Shown here piece after piece: positions 58,399-64,000 of a stretch of DNA of 64,000 nucleotides. The notes under the pieces are model-generated. The model did no database searches. It saw nothing but the letters and a program-made list of their open reading frames with translations, and was not told the DNA's origin. The translations under genes were made by a program, and so were the position numbers. Each line of letters begins with the position of its first letter. Within the stretch, counting starts at the first letter, position 1. The DNA lies in the NCBI GenBank assembly GCA_050084515.1, contig CM114274.1, positions 28,148,001 to 28,212,000 on the forward strand. The letters are read 5' to 3'. Source of the DNA: Blasia pusilla (taxonomy: Eukaryota; Marchantiophyta; Marchantiopsida; Blasiales).

Positions 58399-59653
58399 TT
58401 CTATACAGATAACCAAGTCTATGGGCAAAACATGACGAGAGGATTCCATAAGCTACTTGAGGGTCACGAATCCTCGTGAGATCGTCAACATGAAGAAGAT
58501 CCTCGGTAAGAGCCGCCGCCACAAAACTCGATACAAAGTCAATGATAATGAGCCAAAGAAACTCGATAATGAGCCAAAGCAAACAATGCACCACCCAAGG
58601 ATCACCCTGACGCGTCTCGGTAGCAGACTCCAAGACCGTGACCTCCTCCTCCTCGAACCTACCGTGGTGAAAATAGAGAGCCGAGGGGGCCCCATAAAAA
58701 GCATGCACGAAGGGAATCAGGCTCGCTATGGGACCCCCTACATCTCTCAGCTCCGTGAAGATAGCTGCCACAGACACTGAGTTAAAGGCGTTCTCCACAT
58801 CAACTTGGAGAACCACCCACTCGGGATGCATATCTAAACAAGCCCTCAAACCTAAGGCTATAGCCTCACAACCGGCTGGCGTGGCAACTCCGTACATCAT
58901 ACCGGACAACCCTCCAACTGCTATCCTAGGGGAACGCCCGAGTGCCCGTGCAAAGAGGGACGGGTCTAGGCATAAGGTCGTGTCAGGATGGAAGTCACGT
59001 ACGAATGCTGGGATGTCAACCACTAGACGAGGGTATAGCCTCCGGGGGGCGTCGATGGTAACATTGGAAGGCAATCTGGCAGCTACAAGATCGTCTGCTG
59101 GGAAACCACGTGGAGTGCTATCTCTGGCATATGCCACGAACTCGCTCTGCAGAGACTCCCAATCACCTCCTCGGAAGCGTCGCAATCGGGCCACAACCTC
59201 TCTATGGCCAGCCTTCCCTCCTTGGGTATAGCGAAGACACCATCGTGGAAGAAGAAGTAGTAGATACCACGAAAACTCATCCATAGGATCAAGTGCGATC
59301 CTAGATAAGGGAAGGATGAAAGATTGGCGAAGGTCATCCCGAATAGCATGGGGGATCCTATGAAACAACCTCGGGCAGGGAAAATCAAAGAGGCGTGTGA
59401 TACTGCCAAGGTGGGACCTCAACCATTCCCATGCCTCGGGAGGGGGCGATGATGCATGAAGCATCGGTGAGCATCCATGATCGACTGGAGGAACCACCCA
59501 TCCGAATCTATCAAAGTCAAGATGTTTAGCCGCTAAATGGTTCCGAATTCTTGAACGAGTGAAGAATTCGGGACAACAAGGGCATTTCGTATCCCGGCTA
59601 GACGACCCATGAGAACCTACGCGAGGGGCCGATGCGGGTCGAGGCATGGACAC
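58399..59653 (-). pseudogene. D1 ORF, N-terminal part (zinc finger and partial RT)
   Basis: Open for about 415 codons up to the B insertion. N-terminal zinc finger CPCCPEFFTRSRIRNHLAAKH, then a helical region collinear with D2. RT block VVLQVDVENAFNSVS and TRQGDPW are present. Two parts are missing relative to D2. The region between GLSGMMY and VATPAG lacks RT motifs 1-2, and the YADD region between LTEDLL and RDPQVAYGIL is gone. D1 therefore lost RT function by in-frame deletions. Confidence 0.82.
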
Positions 59654-61111
59654 CTCTCAACAAGAAGAGAACATGACTCCCTCCGTCAAACTCGAGCAAC
59701 AAACCCCACCAAAATCCGCCCCAAAACCTCCATTCGAACTAGCCCTAATGGTAACCGACTCTCTTCCCGTCCACAGAAATGCTCTCCCTAGTATGAACTC
59801 TCATCTACCATCTTCACCTATAACATATGGCCCAACCCCTTCCCCAAATAATGTAGAGATAGTATGGAGGTACTAGTGATATGGAAAAAGAATAGATGGA
59901 AAAAATAGATGGGAGTAGAGTGGGATAAGGGAGAAAAACATAGGTCAAACGTGAACGAAACATTCAAAATATTCCACCAAACGAGACAACAAAGAGGACC
60001 CTAATACCTACATGAAAAACCCTAAAACAACAAAAATCTACAAAACAAAATAAAATGAAAAATACTTCACTAGAAGATTGACGCTACATATCAAAACGTA
60101 GAGGAAGTTGGTATCTCTGTTTTGATATAACACACTACCCCCCTCCATCCCCTCCATCAGTCTCCTTCAAGAGAACCATCCATCTCCATCCCGTTTATCA
60201 GCCCTCTCTCTCACGCTTCCGGTAGCTAGTCTCGCCTGTCCGCCACACGAAGCCAGGAAGGTTACCGAGATCAAGAAACAACCAGAAATTTCAAAATTTC
60301 ACAGCGAATTCCACCAGGAACACCATGATCCGAGGGTCCGGCGGCAGCAGCAGCATCGAAGGAGCGCCATCCCACGCTCCCCCGGCTCCGCCGGCTTGAA
60401 GACATCGAGTACCAAGCTACTGCCGTGCGTGCCCGTGAAGCAAACGAATTATAGAAGCGCAGAGCCAGGAACGCCGTTCGGTAGAGATTGGACCCCGCCC
60501 TAGCCGCACCCTGTCGCCTCGTCTTGTAGCGCGTTCCAGAGTCATGTCTTGGACGATTGATCATTCCCTCTCAGGCTCTGCGGCTCTCATCCGATCTTGT
60601 ACGGGAAATCGGGAACTCAGTGCGGAGCGCGGGCCCCACTTGTCCTTGTGCGAGTCCGGCTACAGGTTCTCACGTATTGACGGGAACGTGCCGATACAGT
60701 TTAGCCTGTTCCTCTCCCTCTGCTGTAGCAGCGCATGAACGCAGTGACGGACGCGACACGTGGACAGTGCGAGCTTGTACACCTGTAACGTGAACGTTCA
60801 AAGGGGTCTTGATCCCGCCCAAAATGGAGGCCGGAGCCAGTTCCCCTCTGCGGCATCGGAAATCGTCGGTGCCCGGACGCGCTCGGCTTACGATCCTTCG
60901 TACTGCGATGCGACCAGAGCTTGACTAGATTCGCGATTTCTGAGGTAGTGTGGGACCTGGAGCGAGATCTCGCAGATCTGGAGTGTTCAGGCTGCGCCAG
61001 GACGAGTCGACTTGGGAAGACCGTTCTCTCGATCGGCAGTGGAGTTCGTAGCGGTTCAGACCGGGCGATCAACGTGTAGGTGGTCAGGGAATGCGCAGGA
61101 TTTTTTGAGGA
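59654..61111. other. Region between D1 and the ARF gene, probable ARF promoter and 5' UTR
   Basis: The first part (to about 60,130) is A-rich and may be the 5' end of D1. From about 60,190 the sequence is GC-rich and low-copy in character, consistent with promoter and 5' UTR of the ARF gene. ORFs here (for example an Ala/Arg/Ser-rich one on the minus strand at 60,271-60,564) have no recognisable domain. Confidence 0.4.
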
Positions 61112-62923
61112 ATGGGGCAGATTCTAGCTCGGATTTTCGATAGGCTTGCATCTTCTTTCGGACCGAAGGAGTGCAAAATTCTCATGCTTGGACTTGACGC
61201 TGCAGGTTAGGATCCTCCTGCCATCTCGCGTCGCTTTAGAATAAATGAGGGTCTGGTTTATTCACAGTGCTTTGGGAGGAGTTTACGCTGGACGACCACT
61301 ACCACTTTCGAAATTCTCCGAGTTTTTTGATCCGGAACAGTGGGGAATGTTTCACTTAAGTATGAAGAATCCCCGGACACTCGTTTTCCCCTTATCAATT
61401 CCCGTGCAACCTGAACATCTGGACACCTTGGATTGCATCTACATGCAAACATACAAGGAATAAATGAAGTAAAACTTCGGTCATTGCTGTCGCTCTGAAG
61501 TTAGAAAGTCTAACCGAAGAGTCGGATTCATCACGCTGTATGTTCTGTTATGAGATGTAATGGTCTACTATAGCCTTTTCCTGACAGTTTTCCTCCGTAT
61601 TTGGCGATTCAAGTAGGATTTCGCCATGCGCTTCTCACTCACTTCCGTGCTCAGGACTCTTCTTAGGAATGTGCAAGGCAGGACAAGTAGTGTGAAACTA
61701 GCCCAGCTGTAAATGATGAATGTTTTAGTTTATATAATCTTGTACATTCTAAGAAATCTTGTTCTATGGCTTGCAGGGAAAACCACCGTGCTGTACCAGT
61801 TAAAGCTACCAGGACAAAAGACTTCCACTATCCCCACTATCGGTTTCTGTGTAGAAACAGTCAACTACAAGAATGTGAATTTCACACTCTGGGACGTTGG
61901 AGGTCAAAATAAGATTCGATCAATATGGCGCCAGTACTATTTGGGTACACAGGTTTGTTCCCATCGCCATTCAATCTCATTGGAGTGATTCTCATTCTCC
62001 GAAAATGTAATTCACTGTGGAATGGGTTCTTCTCGTCAAATCTAAGGTCCAAGAAGAAACGCCACAACAGATGAAGCATCAAGCTCCGAGTTGAAAGATA
62101 TCGAATTTTGCCTGCAACTCTCCGGCGTCTCCACGGCTAAGGAGGATGCAATGAAAAACAGCTAAACAATCCGTAGCTTGGTCTTTTGCTCGATACTATC
62201 TGAAAACGATGAAAACCAGAACATCATGTTAGGGTGTTGGTCAGAACATGATGTACCACATCTGGCTGGTGTGTAGCCACAATCTAATTTGCAAATGCAA
62301 TTCCGTCTTAGAGTCTTGGGTCTGATCCACCGATCATCCTGGATTATAATCAAATGAGAATGTGCCGTTGCAAAGAGTATCCTCATCCTGCTGGACCACC
62401 TCCTGGATGTGGAGCGCTCACAGAACCGTCCCAGTTGTATTCTATTTGGACTTCTAGAGATCCAGCTAATCCTTGAATATTGTAGATCCTACTGTTATGC
62501 TCTGGGACAATTTTTTGGAGTCTGGGTTGAATGTAGCATGCGTGTGAAGATGGGGAACTCCCAGACGTGGGACGTAAGAGGATTCGTTCTAATCAAGAAT
62601 TGAGTAGTAACGCATTATTATGGTGGACATTTGTGTGTGCACAGGGTTTGATTTATGTGGTGGACAGCGCTGATAGAGAGAGAGCTGATGAGGCAAAAAC
62701 TGAATTGCACAACATGCTAAAAGACGAAAGGCTTGCCACAGTACAAGTGCTAGTTTTGGCCAACAAATCTGATCTTCGGCGGGCTATGTCCGAGGAGGAG
62801 CTCACGGAGAAGCTCGAGCTCACGAGCCTTACGAACACTTGGTTCGTTCAACGCTGCTGTGCCAAAACTGGAGAGGGCCTGTTAGAAGGCCTGGAATGGA
62901 TGTCAAATTCAATCCAACTGTGA
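61112..62923 (+). CDS. ARF-family small GTPase, three exons
   Basis: Membrane-trafficking GTPase of the ADP-ribosylation factor family. Exons are 61,112-61,205, 61,777-61,952 and 62,645-62,923, with GT-AG introns (571 and 692 bp). The first splits the Gly codon inside the P-loop. The protein is 182 residues, normal for ARFs. Gly2 (MGQ) would be N-myristoylated. Motifs: P-loop GLDAAGKT at about 27-34, switch I TIPTIGF, switch II WDVGGQ, guanine-specificity NKSD and CAKTGEG. Divergent points against ARF1/ARF6: NKSD for the usual NKQD, GFCVETV for GFNVETV and a P-loop three residues later. It may be an ARF-like subfamily member. No disruption, so probably functional. Confidence 0.92.
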
Positions 62924-64000
62924 TCTCTGTTTAAGTTGATCCATGGGAGAGGCAATCAATTGGATTCATTGGAATGGGGCCCGTCATTTCAGCATTCATA
63001 GCTGAGGGCACTTCACCTCATTCTTTCAGCTTTGTAGAATATTATCCTGTTCATAGTGCGGAACATACCGGTCTCAAACTTTGTAAAGATTCGTCATAAT
63101 GCTAATGCGACCTTTCTGGGGCTGGGCTTTCCTTGTACTCCGAGGAGTCCACATGGAGTCCCGATGTTTCCATCCAAGACTAGACCAGTCATAATGGATA
63201 TAAGTGAATTTCACTATTGTAGAGCATTACATCCATTGTTGGTTTCATGTGACCAACTAGACTCAAACTTCGGGATTGTGTGAGCCTAGGAATAGAGCTA
63301 CTGTTCTGCTTGAAGGGGTGGAGGAGTTTGGGGACTAATTGCGGATTGTTATGACGGAAACATGTCCAGTTCCTTCAGCCAGCAAATGGGATGGTGGATT
63401 TGTCTAAAGGATTACGACGCTTCATTCTGAAATGCGCGGACTGCATCAACTGGATGCCTCGGAGCAAGTTCTCTCTCCTACTTCGGAAACGTGGACTCCT
63501 GAAGTGTGCATTCACGCAAGATGCAAGCGTCAAAGAGTGATGGAGATGGCTCTCCTCGCAGCCACCGTTTTGAAGAGAGGAAATTCAAATTGGAGGTCAA
63601 ACGACGAAATGTCTTCTTTCTCTTTTTCCTTTTATAATTGGAATGCTCCTTCCTTCCATGTTATGCAAAAGTCATAAGTTTCACGATCTTTTAAGACAAA
63701 CCATCCACTTTACTTCGGAAAAAAAAAACCTGGGAAAGAGGGTAAGAAAATTAAGGAAACAGGTAAGTAATGTAAAAAAAATGATTCGTTCGTGGAGGAA
63801 AAAAATTTACGAGCCACAAAAGCAATTGTTTGAAATAAACATTAGTGATCATTAGACAAGAAAAGTGGCCACCCATCACGTCATATCATGGTATGAATAT
63901 TGAGGTAGTGGGAAGTATAAAAATAATTTAGGGTAGAATATTGTTAGTATAATAGATCACCTCCTATGTCCATCTCCAAAGTTATGATAGGAAGACCAAT
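62924..64000. other. ARF downstream flank, no gene
   Basis: No canonical AATAAA close to the ARF stop. Small ORFs, including a Lys/Arg-rich one at 63,643-63,855, lack recognisable domains. The last 300 bp are AT-rich. Confidence 0.5.

Larger units (their letters stand above)
47181..59653 (-). mobile_element. Non-LTR retrotransposon D1, split by element B
   Basis: Minus-strand relative of D2, more GC-rich. N-terminal part 59,653-58,399 and C-terminal part 48,589-47,310 are separated by B. Protein alignment to D2 shows the halves join exactly (GYLYR then TMWVTSH). Removing B, its target duplication and nothing else restores the frame at the junction. The 3' end near 47,181 is 'tatatattttattctcttc' in element direction. 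Confidence 0.82.

Noticed and set aside
60271-60564. Ala/Arg/Ser-rich minus-strand ORF upstream of the ARF gene
   Set aside because: Composition follows local GC richness. No domain, no splice context, and it lies where the ARF promoter is expected.
63643-63855. Lys/Arg-rich small ORF near the window end
   Set aside because: Low-complexity basic composition in A-rich DNA with no homologous pattern.

Overview
The window is nuclear DNA from the green plant lineage (a streptophyte). The evidence is a cytosolic Hsp70 gene whose single intron splits the Asp codon near residue 73, as in plant Hsp70 genes, a spliced ARF-family GTPase gene, TTTAGGG-type telomere heptamers and plant-type Ty3/gypsy retrotransposons. 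The transposons carry a DNMT3-like methyltransferase and there are non-LTR elements of the restriction-like-endonuclease type, so a charophyte alga or an early-diverging land plant fits better than a flowering plant. The species cannot be fixed from this sequence.

Layout. 1-3,826: AT-rich DNA with small repeats. 3,827-7,230 (minus): HSP70 gene with promoter. 7,971-12,119 (plus): A1, a truncated retrotransposon (5' repeat, leader, gag). 12,120-16,315: AT-rich DNA and repeat fragments. 16,316-22,741 (plus): A2, running from gag into reverse transcriptase and joined tail-to-tail to a minus-strand gag fragment of family C (22,742-25,273). 25,274-25,912: a solo terminal unit. 25,958-35,973 (minus): A3, complete at both ends but lacking its RT and itself hit by a 1.27-kb element (E1). 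35,974-40,839: AT-rich DNA with a decayed satellite and hairpins. 40,840-45,773 (plus): D2, a non-LTR element split by E2 and by a telomere-repeat insertion. 47,181-59,653 (minus): D1, a related non-LTR element split by B. 48,590-58,398 (plus): B, the most complete retrotransposon. 61,112-62,923 (plus): ARF gene.

The notable system is the A/B/C retrotransposon group. The polyprotein order is gag - aspartic protease - C5 cytosine DNA methyltransferase - reverse transcriptase - RNase H - DDE integrase - C-terminal PHD finger. In B the methyltransferase, RT, RNase H and the first part of integrase share one reading frame, interrupted only by stop codons (mainly TAG). The methyltransferase is therefore a built-in part of pol and not an insertion. 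One polyprotein would thus carry a DNA-methylation writer and a histone-tail reader next to the integrase.

The termini are also unusual. In both B and A3 the 5' end carries one repeat (call it L), while the 3' end reads P-L-P. The order is therefore L ... P-L-P, the split-direct-repeat arrangement known from PAT/Ngaro tyrosine-recombinase elements. Here, however, it is found with a DDE integrase and a polypurine tract. Because B inserted into the coding region of D1, its outer ends and a 4-bp target duplication can be read directly.

Every transposon copy here is broken by stops, frameshifts or deletions. The HSP70 and ARF genes look intact.
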